A stretch of DNA of 46,651 bases from an uncultured Candidatus Poseidoniales archaeon (GCA_905182635.1 CAJJCM010000002.1:1-46651), one strand, 5' to 3'; numbered from the stretch's first letter, positions 23,214 to 32,595 are shown. The notes: generated by a model from the letters alone, not told the origin. A program made the numbers and translations.

Positions 23214-24908
23214 ATGTCTGAAAAATACGAAACGCACGTTAAATCGATACTCGCAGAATGTCCTGATGCCAATCCGGAGGAAGTATCTGCAGCCTTTGCA
23301 AAATACGAAACAGAATTCTTTATTCCGCCACAAGATGCTATGCGTTCGATTCTTCGACGCTTCAAGGGTGAAACAACACCTACTCCATCAGCAGGGACCT
23401 CTGGTTCATCCTCTTCAGCACCTAAACCCACACGTAAGGTGAGCCGATTAAGCGAATTGAAAGGCGACGACCGAGAAATCGAGATTGAAGTGGAAATTAT
23501 TTCCCACAATATTCGTGACCAAACGATTCGAGGCGAGGAAAAGCAAATCGCCTTTGGACTTCTTGAGGATAACCCTTGGGAAGAGAATGGTGAGAAAAAC
23601 CGTTGGGAATACAAAGATTGGGGCCCGAACTCCAATATTACTCCCGGTTCAGTCGTTCGTATTGAAGGTGCTTCAGTCAATGAATATCAGGGGAAGATGT
23701 CGTTGAACATCAATCAATCCACCCGTATCGCTGTTATTCGTGAAGGAACACGCCCTGTGACCGCCCCTGGCGAGGCTCAAGACATCTCGAGTTTGCCATC
23801 TGAGGGCTATGTCTGCATTGTTGGACGAATTCTTGCCACTCGCCCCGACCAGATTCACCGTAAGGATGGTACGGGCTCAATTGATATCATTCGAGGCCGC
23901 CTCGCAGATGAAACAGGTACTATTGGTTTCCTTTCATGGGAGCCTCTTGAACACGAAGTAGGAACGCTTCTCAAGATTGAAAGTGCACAAGTTCGAACGT
24001 TCCGAGATACACCTGAACTCAACTTCGGGCGGACAACAAAAATCGAAGTCTATCACGATAAGAATTTTGCAAATGTCGACGCACTCTCTGAACAGACCGT
24101 ACTGACTTTATCTGAACTCCGAGACGGAGCACGAGATGTTGACGCAGTCGTTCAAATTACTGAATGGGCAAAACGTTCGTTCACCCGTGATGGTGAAGAG
24201 CGCTTCCTCTGGTCGGGTCAAATCGCTGACCCAACCGGCCGTTGCAGAATGAGTGCATGGAGTGAATTGCCCATTACTGAAGACCAATTGCCGTTAACTG
24301 TTCGTCTCAAAGGCGTACGTGTGCGTGCCTGGCAAGGCATCCCCGATATCACCATTGACACAATCGATCAAGTCGAAATACTCGATGCACCTCCTTGGGA
24401 CAGCGAATTGGATTTGAAAAACCATACCGTTGAAGTCGCTTTGCATGAACTTTCTACCGGTGCAAGCCGAATCGGAATCTCGACCAGTGCAATTGTGGTT
24501 AGTGTTCGAGAAGATTCTGGCTTTATCAAACGGTGCACAGAATGCCGTCGAGTTCTCCGAGAAGGAGCTTGTGCTGATCACGGACCAAACGATGGTAACA
24601 ACGATATACGCCTGCGTTTGGCTATTGATGATGGACGTGCTAGTGTCTCTTTGTTGACGAATAAGGACGCAACATTGAGTCTTCTTGGAATGAATGAATC
24701 CGAACTTCAAGGTGCTATTGACGATGCTGGACAGATTGCTTTTGTTCAGTCCTTGCGTGAAAAGATGCTCGGGCGTAAAATCAATGCTTCAGGCCGTACC
24801 ATTGTCGATGAACAAGGTGCTATGCTGCTCGCAGATGGTGCTTCAATGATTGACGAAGATGCAGGATTACGGGCGACTGAAATCCGTGCTCAATGGAGGG
24901 TTGCTTGA
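23214..24908 (+). CDS. Replication protein A, multi-OB-fold ssDNA-binding protein with zinc finger
   Basis: OB-fold-like segments (RLSELKGDDREIEIEVEIIS.., YVCIVGRILATRPDQIHRKDGTGSIDIIRGRLADETGTIGFLSW.., LSELRDGARDVDAVVQITEWAKR..WSGQIADPTGRCRMSAW), Zn motif CTECRRVLREGACADHG. ATG at 23214 (MSEKYETHVKSIL) preferred over the 23082 start. Confidence 0.88.
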   Translation: MSEKYETHVKSILAECPDANPEEVSAAFAKYETEFFIPPQDAMRSILRRFKGETTPTPSAGTSGSSSSAPKPTRKVSRLSELKGDDREIEIEVEIISHNIRDQTIRGEEKQIAFGLLEDNPWEENGEKNRWEYKDWGPNSNITPGSVVRIEGASVNEYQGKMSLNINQSTRIAVIREGTRPVTAPGEAQDISSLPSEGYVCIVGRILATRPDQIHRKDGTGSIDIIRGRLADETGTIGFLSWEPLEHEVGTLLKIESAQVRTFRDTPELNFGRTTKIEVYHDKNFANVDALSEQTVLTLSELRDGARDVDAVVQITEWAKRSFTRDGEERFLWSGQIADPTGRCRMSAWSELPITEDQLPLTVRLKGVRVRAWQGIPDITIDTIDQVEILDAPPWDSELDLKNHTVEVALHELSTGASRIGISTSAIVVSVREDSGFIKRCTECRRVLREGACADHGPNDGNNDIRLRLAIDDGRASVSLLTNKDATLSLLGMNESELQGAIDDAGQIAFVQSLREKMLGRKINASGRTIVDEQGAMLLADGASMIDEDAGLRATEIRAQWRVA

Positions 24909-25837
24909 TGCAATCTGGAACACGTGCAAAGCGCCAACCTGCTTGGCACATGCTTGCCTCTGAATACAGTGAAGCTACGCTCAATGAGAAAGGCTCAGGT
25001 GAATATGACCCTTCCTTTGTCATCACGAAACTTGGCGCTAAAGTCAACAGAGTGGTCGTAGCGGGACTTTTGGAACGACTTGAAGTTCGAGAGACATCCA
25101 ACGGTTCAACACTCCACCAGGGACAAATGCGTGACCCATCAGGGGTCCATTACTTTTCAGTTGGAGATTATGCAACTGAATCAATGCGTGAACTTACGTT
25201 GGTTTTGGCTAAGAAACTCGAAGCTGGAGAGCCGGTACTTCTCCTCATGGTGGCTAAATCAAAATGGTATCAAACCGATGAAGGAGCAATCTATACTTCA
25301 CTTCGTCCTGAGGAAGCATGTGAGATTGATGCGCAACAGTATGCTCTTTGGCTGACTCGAACCTGTGAAGACACTCTACAGAGAATGAAGCATTTTTCTG
25401 ATTCGTTGTCGGCTGAACCTACACGAGAAGGATTGATTGGCGCAGGAATTCCGGAACACATGGTCGATGGGCTGCTTGTGTCTCGAAATCATTATGGTGA
25501 GATTGATATTGAGAATTATACCCTCAACATCATGCAAGCTTTGGATATTGCTGAAGGACGCATGGAGGCAGCCAGCCAGCCAGTCGCCGCACCTGCTCCA
25601 AATCAAGATGCAGATGCAGGTGAAGTTGCTACAGGTGACGAATCTGAGGTAAAGGAGACGATTATCTCGATTATTGAGCAACTTGACCAAGGCGATGGTG
25701 TCGATTTTGAAACTGTGTTAACCAATACAGTCGCACGTGGATTTGACCGAAGTTTGGCTGAAGATAAACTCGATGAACTCTCAAATGAAGGCACACTCCA
25801 CGAACCAAGATTTGGTTGGTTTAGAATCGTAGCCTGA
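24908..25837 (+). CDS. RPA-associated protein (COG3390-like) with C-terminal winged-helix domain
   Basis: RAKRQPAWHMLASEYSEATLNEKGSGEYDPSFVITKLGAKVNRVVVAGLLERLE..MRDPSGVHYFSVGDY is typical of euryarchaeal RPA-associated proteins; TGATG overlap with the rpa stop; C-terminal MCM-like wHTH. Confidence 0.8.
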   Translation: MQSGTRAKRQPAWHMLASEYSEATLNEKGSGEYDPSFVITKLGAKVNRVVVAGLLERLEVRETSNGSTLHQGQMRDPSGVHYFSVGDYATESMRELTLVLAKKLEAGEPVLLLMVAKSKWYQTDEGAIYTSLRPEEACEIDAQQYALWLTRTCEDTLQRMKHFSDSLSAEPTREGLIGAGIPEHMVDGLLVSRNHYGEIDIENYTLNIMQALDIAEGRMEAASQPVAAPAPNQDADAGEVATGDESEVKETIISIIEQLDQGDGVDFETVLTNTVARGFDRSLAEDKLDELSNEGTLHEPRFGWFRIVA

Positions 25838-25897
25838 TGATTTTGACCCCCAACATTGAAGTCCTTACCACTGCGTGGGTAGAATAGAGGTCAACAT

Positions 25898-26251
25898 ATG
25901 GCTGGCATAGATTTTTTTATTCGCCCCGCATCAGGAACTACAAGCGCAGATTGGGTGCGTATACCCAATTGTGACATGAAAGTCCGTCTTACACGTCGCC
26001 TTACACGCACAATTATTCGTGGTGAGGAGGGCGACGACCTGCATGATGAAGGTTCCGAATCAGCCGTTTATACCGTTAAAGGAGAAATCGTGCTTGATGA
26101 TTACAAGCGAGTCCTTACCATGTTCCGGTCTGGCCAACCTTACATTCATGATCCATTTGAAGAACGAGATGTCAAAGTAATATTTGCATCGCTGGAATAC
26201 GATGGTTCAAATGAAATGTTCAAATTTGAATTACTCGAAGATATTGTGTGA
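25898..26251 (+). CDS. Hypothetical 117-aa protein at the head of the Tad-like cassette
   Basis: Intact ORF 9 nt upstream of the TadC-like gene in the same orientation; family not recognised. Confidence 0.65.
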   Translation: MAGIDFFIRPASGTTSADWVRIPNCDMKVRLTRRLTRTIIRGEEGDDLHDEGSESAVYTVKGEIVLDDYKRVLTMFRSGQPYIHDPFEERDVKVIFASLEYDGSNEMFKFELLEDIV

Positions 26252-26260
26252 GATGAGATT

Positions 26261-26842
26261 ATGCGAAAATTGGATGAGCAGAGAGAAGTTCTCTATGTCA
26301 TCCGAACATTGGATGTCTTGATGTCCTCAGGGGTTGGTCTTGAAGCAGCGATTCACACCATTGGAAGTGGCGGTTACGGCATCATTTCAGAAGATTTCTC
26401 AGGCATAATGACCCGTTTACAAAAAGGAAGCAGCCGTGGGTTAGGGTCTGAGTTGAAGAGTATGATGAACAAAGCAGGTTCGGAAGGCTACCGCCGACTC
26501 CTCAATACAATGTACACCAACGTCACACAGAACACTGACATCATTGAAACTATTCGAAAGCAAGGCGCACGTATGGAAAATGAACGTTCCGAGTCAGTCA
26601 CAAAATACATTGAAGAACTCGGTTCAGTCCCTGAAACTCTTCTTTCCATTGGTATGATTGGACCGATTATCTTAGCGATTGCCGGACTTATTCCACAGTT
26701 GATGAGCGGTGAGATGGGTGCATTCATGAAATTACCACCGACCGCCACCATCAACATCGTGGTAAATGTCGGACTCGCTTTGACATTGTTTGGGATGTTC
26801 ATGATTGGCTTGAAAGCCCATACGAAGGACCCGGGGTTGTGA
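26261..26842 (+). CDS. Type II/IV secretion system F-domain membrane protein (TadC/B-like)
   Basis: IRTLDVLMSSGVGLEAAI..., GSVPETLLSIGMIGPIILAIAGLIPQL; two C-terminal TMs; next to a second F-domain gene and an ATPase. Confidence 0.75.
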   Translation: MRKLDEQREVLYVIRTLDVLMSSGVGLEAAIHTIGSGGYGIISEDFSGIMTRLQKGSSRGLGSELKSMMNKAGSEGYRRLLNTMYTNVTQNTDIIETIRKQGARMENERSESVTKYIEELGSVPETLLSIGMIGPIILAIAGLIPQLMSGEMGAFMKLPPTATINIVVNVGLALTLFGMFMIGLKAHTKDPGL

Positions 26843-27579
26843 TTTTCATGATATACGGGTTGATTGAAACATTCAACGAGAATCTCTTGTTGCTGGTGCT
26901 GCTTGTATTCGGTATAGCAAGTGCTGCTGGTGGAGTCCCTCCAATGCTTGAGCGCAAAAGGCGCCGTTCTATAGAAAACACACTCCCCTCTTTACTCGAA
27001 TCCCTCTCGGATTCAGTTGGTGCAGGACGTGGCATTCAAGAAGCGATGATGGAGCAATCCCGAACGCTTCCTGGCGTGCTTGGACAATTACTAAAAGAAA
27101 CTCTTGAAGAAAGCCATTCTTCCTCATTTGATGCTGCACTTGCTGCGTTTGCTGCAAAAACGCGCTCATCACAAGTCCAACGTGTCATGGTCTTGATTGA
27201 GACTGCGATTGAACAAGATGCCCCTCTCCAAGGCATCCTTTCGGATTTAGCAATGGATTACGAACGCTTGAACGATCTAATGAATAAGCGAGAAGAAGAG
27301 TTATTGGGCAAAGGTATACTCATCGTTCTCTTCATCAGCATCGGTTTGCCAGTGCTTATCGCCTTCATCGTTGGATTATTTACACCTGCGAACAAGGGTT
27401 TTCAAATCGATTCATTCAATGTCACCTTTTCACTTTTCTTTGGAGCAGCATCTGCAATTGCTATTGGCGTTTCAGGTCGAATGCTCGGGCGATTTAAAGA
27501 TGCACTTTGGTGGATGCCAGGGTGGGTTGCACTTTCAATGGGCCTCTATCTCGGGGCAGTCATAATGATTGGAGGATGA
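26839..27579 (+). CDS. Type II/IV secretion system F-domain membrane protein (TadB/C-like)
   Basis: LPSLLESLSDSVGAGRGIQEAM..., REEELLGKGILIVLFISIGLPVLIAFIVGLF; overlaps the previous gene by 4 nt. Confidence 0.78.
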   Translation: MIFMIYGLIETFNENLLLLVLLVFGIASAAGGVPPMLERKRRRSIENTLPSLLESLSDSVGAGRGIQEAMMEQSRTLPGVLGQLLKETLEESHSSSFDAALAAFAAKTRSSQVQRVMVLIETAIEQDAPLQGILSDLAMDYERLNDLMNKREEELLGKGILIVLFISIGLPVLIAFIVGLFTPANKGFQIDSFNVTFSLFFGAASAIAIGVSGRMLGRFKDALWWMPGWVALSMGLYLGAVIMIGG

Positions 27580-27583
27580 AAAA

Positions 27584-28822
27584 ATGAGTGAACTAGTCTT
27601 AGCGCAATACGGTCGAGTAACAATTTATACTGAAGAGAATCATCCATCGCCGATTTATCACGTCGATGGAGCAATTGAACCAAATCCCTATGGAGACCTC
27701 GCGGTTCTTTTGGAAGATGATGCACTTGAAGAAGTGATGTACAATGGTGGAACACAATGTGTGAAAGTCGCCCACCGTGATCATGGTATGTGCCGAACAA
27801 ACCTTTGGGTTGATGACGATTCAGGAATTCAAATTGCCAAGAACATCGCCGCCTTTACCAACGTACCACTTGGTGATGGACCCGGCCTTGTTCCCATCTT
27901 CGATGGACGACTTCCCGATGGTTCCCGTGTCAACGGCACTATTCCACCGGTGACTCCTGATGGCCCTACGCTCACCATCCGTAAATTCAGAGAAGACCCA
28001 TTAACTATGATTGATTTAGTAAAGTTCGGTACGGTCAACTCCCGTCTTGCAGCAATGATGTGGGTCTGGATTGAAGGTCTCGACAGCCGCCCAGCAAACT
28101 TTGTTATTGCTGGTGGAACAGGTTCTGGTAAAACTACCACACTCAATTGTCTCGGGATGTTTATTCCATGGGACCGCCGTTTGCTCACAGTAGAAGATAC
28201 CGCTGAATTGCAAGTCTATCACGACCACTGGCTTCGTATGGAGACTCGCCGACAACGCGCAGATGGAACCCCTGAAGTCGATATGAATGATTGTCTCAAG
28301 TCAAGTCTTCGTATGCGACCTGATCGAATCATTGTAGGAGAAGTTCGTGGACCTGAAGCAGCAACATTGCTTACAGCCATGAACACCGGCCACGATGGTT
28401 CCTTCGGTTCACTGCACGCTAATACGGCTCAGGAAACGGTCACTCGTATGATTAACCCTCCAATGAATGTCCCCCCAATTATGCTCGGCGGACTTGATTT
28501 AATCATCATTCAAGCACGACTCCACGTCAATGGAAAAACGGTTCGTGTCATTACTGAAGTCGCTGAGGTTGCAGGTATGGAGGGTGACAAACCTCGTTTA
28601 AACATCATCTGGAAGTACAATGCTGCCACTGGTCAAATCGAGGAAACTGGAATACCTTCCAAACTTCGCGAAGTAATTTGTTCAGCTGCAGGTATCTCAC
28701 CCGATGTGTTTGAAAAACACGTTGCACAACGTCAAGCGATTATCAAAGACTTGGCACGCCGTGATATTCACGACATCCAAACAGTAACACAAGTTATCCA
28801 AAACTTCTACGCATCGCGTTGA
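27584..28822 (+). CDS. Type II/IV secretion system ATPase, CpaF/TadA-like
   Basis: [23 protein letters not shown] (Walker A), [59 protein letters not shown]. Confidence 0.93.
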   Translation: MSELVLAQYGRVTIYTEENHPSPIYHVDGAIEPNPYGDLAVLLEDDALEEVMYNGGTQCVKVAHRDHGMCRTNLWVDDDSGIQIAKNIAAFTNVPLGDGPGLVPIFDGRLPDGSRVNGTIPPVTPDGPTLTIRKFREDPLTMIDLVKFGTVNSRLAAMMWVWIEGLDSRPANFVIAGGTGSGKTTTLNCLGMFIPWDRRLLTVEDTAELQVYHDHWLRMETRRQRADGTPEVDMNDCLKSSLRMRPDRIIVGEVRGPEAATLLTAMNTGHDGSFGSLHANTAQETVTRMINPPMNVPPIMLGGLDLIIIQARLHVNGKTVRVITEVAEVAGMEGDKPRLNIIWKYNAATGQIEETGIPSKLREVICSAAGISPDVFEKHVAQRQAIIKDLARRDIHDIQTVTQVIQNFYASR

Positions 28823-28828
28823 AGAGAA

Positions 28829-30703
28829 TTAACCACGTAAGCGGGCGAGTAAGTCATCGATAGCATCGATTTTTCCGCGAGCGGAATTGAGTCGGTCAGA
28901 TGCATCACTGACGGATTCAGCAATGACGATTTCCACATCCGGTTGTTGTTCAGTTTTCGGCTTGAATGCTTCTGCAAGTGCTTTCAGTTCAGTCACAATA
29001 GCGTCGACTTGATTATCTGATATCATGATTCCAGGTGCAATCCGAGGAATTTCCGAAGGGGAAATAAAACCTAATTCAGCGCCAATGATTCCAGCACAAG
29101 CAAGAACCCGTGGTCGTAGGTCAATCGTGTTGACCTCATAGCCTTTCGATTCAAGGAATCGAATCACCAAGGCTTGTTGTGAGTCTGAGAAACTTCCTTC
29201 ACTTGATTCAAGGATAGTTTCCACCAATTCTTCAAACCCAGCAATGTTTCGTTCAAGGCGGTCAACCGTCATTCGTTCAATATCGGTGAAATGAACAGCA
29301 CCATGTTGGAGGACACGAAGAATACGATTACGACGTGCAATCGATGGGTCTTGTAGTGCTTCTTCTTGATGGATTTCTATATGCAGGTCGAAAAGGGCAT
29401 GGAGTCTTCCAGAAATACTTGGGATTCTCAAATCGAGACCCATGTCATGTCCAATTTGTTCAAAAGTCATTCGTGCACGAACTAAATCACCATCCGAAGA
29501 TGCGAGGGTATTATTCAACTGACCGCGGAGCACATCACGAGCGTTTTCAAAATTACGCAGTGCTTCACGCTCTCTCCAAGAGTTTGGCATTGCAAAGACT
29601 GCATCCTTTTCAGTTTGAGATCGGAACTCAAGTTCCATCAAAGTATTACGAATTCCGTCGCTTACCGCAGGGATTTCAACTGCAAAACCATGGCTGGAGA
29701 GGCTGCGGATGAAAGCTTCGAGGTCTTCTCCATCACTGGTGCTGCTCACTGCTAAGAAATCTCTACCTGCTGATTCAATTTCTGCTGCCCGAGCTGTCAA
29801 CTCAAGTAAGACTGCTTCAACTTCGAGGCTATGTTCGACAACCTCTGCAACATGAGCACTTTGAACCATTGCTGGTGTGCTATCAGTGTCGATTTCCCTT
29901 TGTCCTGCTCGAAGAACATCATCGATTGAGGCAGCAAGTGGGGCGCGTGAGATTGGAATGCCTTCTTGAGCAAGTTCAGTTCGCATTTCAGTTTCTTCTT
30001 CGAACGTCCATCCTTCTGGATGTTGAGACACAAATGTCTCGGCCGTTTCGAGTACGACATCCTGTTCATCAATGTGAGTTTGTCCGGGCGATTCATTCTT
30101 AGAATCTTCAGTTGGACTCGGTATTTCAACGGCTGAATCGCCACTTCGTGGCCGACGCAGACTCTTCTTGACTTTACCCCAGCCACCTTGTTGATAGGCC
30201 AAAACGCCCGCGATACGAACAAGTAAAGCCTGTTTATTCCCAGAGAGGGGTAATTCCAATGTCTTACACAATTCATGCAATTCATCGCGAGTCAATGAGT
30301 CCAGTGATTCAGGAACGAATTGTTTTGGGTCGTGATTAAGATGCAGATACAGGCGTTGACGCCGAGCACGAACAGAGCCTGATTTTTTGATACCAAATAT
30401 TCCAAGAATTTCACCGATTTCGGCGTTCATGAGGTTTTTAATTCCATTTGGTGAAAGGTCCCATTCGTCCAATATAAGTTGTTGAATCAATCGTCCTCTG
30501 ACCACTTCAACAGAGCCATTTTTTGGTAAGTTGTAAGTGACCGCTAGCTCTTTGAGTCCATCAAAACGCGCTTGATAGAGTTCGTTCAAGAGTTCGCCTT
30601 TTGCAGTCACAGTCTCACCTACAGTGGAGTTTCGGTTCAAAGGGGTATATGTGTCTTCGCTGTGTTGCGATGCGGAAAAGGGCAATTCTTCGACTGTTTT
30701 CAT
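28829..30703 (-). CDS. SAP/HeH-like repeat protein with large helical C-terminal region
   Basis: Three consecutive SAP-like repeats: FDGLKELAVTYNLPKNGSVEVVRGRLIQQLI; MNAEIGEILGIFGIKKSGSVRARRQRLYLHL; LTRDELHELCKTLELPLSGNKQALLVRIAGVL. ATG at 30703 preferred over the 30763 start. Confidence 0.65.
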   Translation of the reverse strand: MKTVEELPFSASQHSEDTYTPLNRNSTVGETVTAKGELLNELYQARFDGLKELAVTYNLPKNGSVEVVRGRLIQQLILDEWDLSPNGIKNLMNAEIGEILGIFGIKKSGSVRARRQRLYLHLNHDPKQFVPESLDSLTRDELHELCKTLELPLSGNKQALLVRIAGVLAYQQGGWGKVKKSLRRPRSGDSAVEIPSPTEDSKNESPGQTHIDEQDVVLETAETFVSQHPEGWTFEEETEMRTELAQEGIPISRAPLAASIDDVLRAGQREIDTDSTPAMVQSAHVAEVVEHSLEVEAVLLELTARAAEIESAGRDFLAVSSTSDGEDLEAFIRSLSSHGFAVEIPAVSDGIRNTLMELEFRSQTEKDAVFAMPNSWREREALRNFENARDVLRGQLNNTLASSDGDLVRARMTFEQIGHDMGLDLRIPSISGRLHALFDLHIEIHQEEALQDPSIARRNRILRVLQHGAVHFTDIERMTVDRLERNIAGFEELVETILESSEGSFSDSQQALVIRFLESKGYEVNTIDLRPRVLACAGIIGAELGFISPSEIPRIAPGIMISDNQVDAIVTELKALAEAFKPKTEQQPDVEIVIAESVSDASDRLNSARGKIDAIDDLLARLRG

Positions 30704-30775
30704 CCCTCCATTTGTGTGTAGAGTGTAGATTCTACGGGCAATGGTTTGAAGAGTATGAAGCACTGGAGAGTCGTG

Positions 30776-31357
30776 ATGGCAAGAACTGTGAAGGCTACAA
30801 AACTCGCTCTCAAGGAAGCGAATGGGCTTGTCGAATCCCTACGGGAACTGGTTTGGTCAGATTTGAAAACTCAGTATGCTGGTTTTGAAGAAATACTTCA
30901 TTCACGAACAAGTGATGCTGAAGAAGCAATTCTTGATGCCACCAAAGGAAAGTTGGCAATTATTGCTGGAATTGGCGTGATGCGAACAGAACTCGAACGA
31001 GCTCAACGTCGATTTTCCCGCTCAAATGACCCCAATGAGTTACGAGAACTTTTAGTCGATTTAGGAGGTCGAATCTCCCGTTTGAGAGAAGCCAATGACA
31101 ACATTGTTGAATCGCTTAAATCAGTATTGAACCCAAACTTGTCCGGCGTTGAAATTGTTGAAAAGTTTGCTTCTGACCTTCAACGCTCAGCCGGGACATG
31201 GGAGCGTAACGGCCGCGAAATCGATGAATCGATTCTCGAATTATGCGATGGTAATGAACCGGCTGAACTGGGTGACTTTGAGCAACACATTACCAAACAA
31301 GGGTATGGAGCATTACTCGAACATCCTTCTCATTCCTCTTCTGATGAAGAGGCTTGA
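30776..31357 (+). CDS. Hypothetical predominantly helical protein with acidic C-terminal tail
   Basis: Intact ORF from internal ATG 30776 (MARTVKATKLALKEANGLVESLREL); ends PSHSSSDEEA. No family recognised. Confidence 0.6.
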   Translation: MARTVKATKLALKEANGLVESLRELVWSDLKTQYAGFEEILHSRTSDAEEAILDATKGKLAIIAGIGVMRTELERAQRRFSRSNDPNELRELLVDLGGRISRLREANDNIVESLKSVLNPNLSGVEIVEKFASDLQRSAGTWERNGREIDESILELCDGNEPAELGDFEQHITKQGYGALLEHPSHSSSDEEA

Positions 31358-32580
31358 AGTGAATGGAGATTCAATAAAGCGGGCCTTGCAAGGCTGTATT
31401 CTTCGGGAAGTCCAGGGTATTTCCTCACCATTTCTTCATGTTCAGTTTGCATATTTTCAAGCAGGATTGAAAATTCTTTGAGAACGTTAACCATTCCCAT
31501 GTGGCTTTCTTCAAGTTCGCAAATACGTTCTGCACTTGCAGTTACAGTCCCAGAAAAGTTCAACGTTTCAATTTTTATTTCCAAGCGTGGACTCGTAGAC
31601 AAACCCTTCTTTGGAACTGACCGGGCCCATTTTTCAGCCCCAATTAAACGCTTACCACTTACTTTCCCTTGAGTAAGCGTTGAGTCAAGTAATGAATCAT
31701 TGGTGAAGTCGTCATTCGAGCGCTGTGCTTCGTTGAGAATCGTCTTAAATTTACGCTGTTCGACAAAGATGCCAACAATTGGATGAATTTCTTCAGGCAA
31801 CGAGTCAAGTAAGGCCCCTTCGATTCTATGAGCGAGGTATGCACTTGGATCGAACATCGGCAGAACAATCGCACTCGGGAATCCCGTACGGCTGACCAGT
31901 AAAGTGAATCCATACAATGGTGGTGGGATGAAATGGGTGCGTTCAGGGTTTTCACGTTGCAGGCCAAGTGTATGACGGCGTGATTTGAACTTCAATGCCG
32001 AATGTTCACCTCGTGAGACGATGAATCCTTCCAATAATTGATCTTGGCGACATTCTTCAATCCAATGGATTCTATCTTCTTCATCTAAATTGAGATACGC
32101 ATCAAGTTTGCCAATACGGTCAGCAAATTGTTCACTCGTCAGTAGGATGAGGTCGTTACGAAGACGGCGCATTTGCCGTCGAAGCAGTTCATTGTCACAG
32201 ACGACTAAGGCCTGTGAACACAAATATTCTGGTTTGTCACCAGAGACGAGGACCCATGTTGGTTCTCGGCGTGGTAGGATTCCAACGATCGATAATCCCT
32301 CAACATCGAGGTTTCTCCAATCCAAGGCACTCATTGCTACAAGGTCGCCAGTACCCTTTTGGAGAGTTTCAATTGCTGATTCAATATGGGGGAGTTGGAC
32401 CAATTTGAAATCAAATTCCTTGCGGTTTTGTTCGATGGTTCGTTCAATTTGAAGACGTACACCATCACGGCGTGATGCAGTGGTTAGGACTTCAAGTCGA
32501 ACCTTCTCTGTCAACACATCACCTCGGCGAGGATGAATCCTCACATTACAAGGCCGGAGACTACGGGTTAAGAAGGACAC
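31330..32580 (-). CDS. Divergent porphobilinogen deaminase (HemC)-like protein with C-terminal extension
   Basis: IVGILPRREPTWVLVS ~ HemC 'ICEREDPRDAFVS'; ELLRRQMRRLRNDL ~ 'SLRRQCQLAERRPDL'; RIGKLD ~ 'RLSKLD'; HFIPPPLYGFTLLVSR ~ 'ISLPAVGQGAVGIECR'. GTG start at 32580 inferred by matching the HemC N-terminus. Confidence 0.6.
   Translation of the reverse strand: MSFLTRSLRPCNVRIHPRRGDVLTEKVRLEVLTTASRRDGVRLQIERTIEQNRKEFDFKLVQLPHIESAIETLQKGTGDLVAMSALDWRNLDVEGLSIVGILPRREPTWVLVSGDKPEYLCSQALVVCDNELLRRQMRRLRNDLILLTSEQFADRIGKLDAYLNLDEEDRIHWIEECRQDQLLEGFIVSRGEHSALKFKSRRHTLGLQRENPERTHFIPPPLYGFTLLVSRTGFPSAIVLPMFDPSAYLAHRIEGALLDSLPEEIHPIVGIFVEQRKFKTILNEAQRSNDDFTNDSLLDSTLTQGKVSGKRLIGAEKWARSVPKKGLSTSPRLEIKIETLNFSGTVTASAERICELEESHMGMVNVLKEFSILLENMQTEHEEMVRKYPGLPEEYSLARPALLNLHSLQASSSEEE
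31335..31352. terminator. Perfect 7-bp hairpin within the convergent coding overlap
   Basis: CCTCTTC-TGAT-GAAGAGG, inside the 28-nt 3' overlap of the two convergent genes. Confidence 0.35.
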
Positions 32581-32595
32581 CCCTGTAGGAGAGTC

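Noticed and set aside
23105-23680. 191-aa ORF antisense to RPA
   Set aside because: Ser/Arg-rich shadow of a well-supported coding gene.
29797-30285. 162-aa alternative-frame ORF inside the SAP-repeat gene
   Set aside because: Same strand, different frame; Met/Leu/Arg-rich with no domain; shadow ORF.
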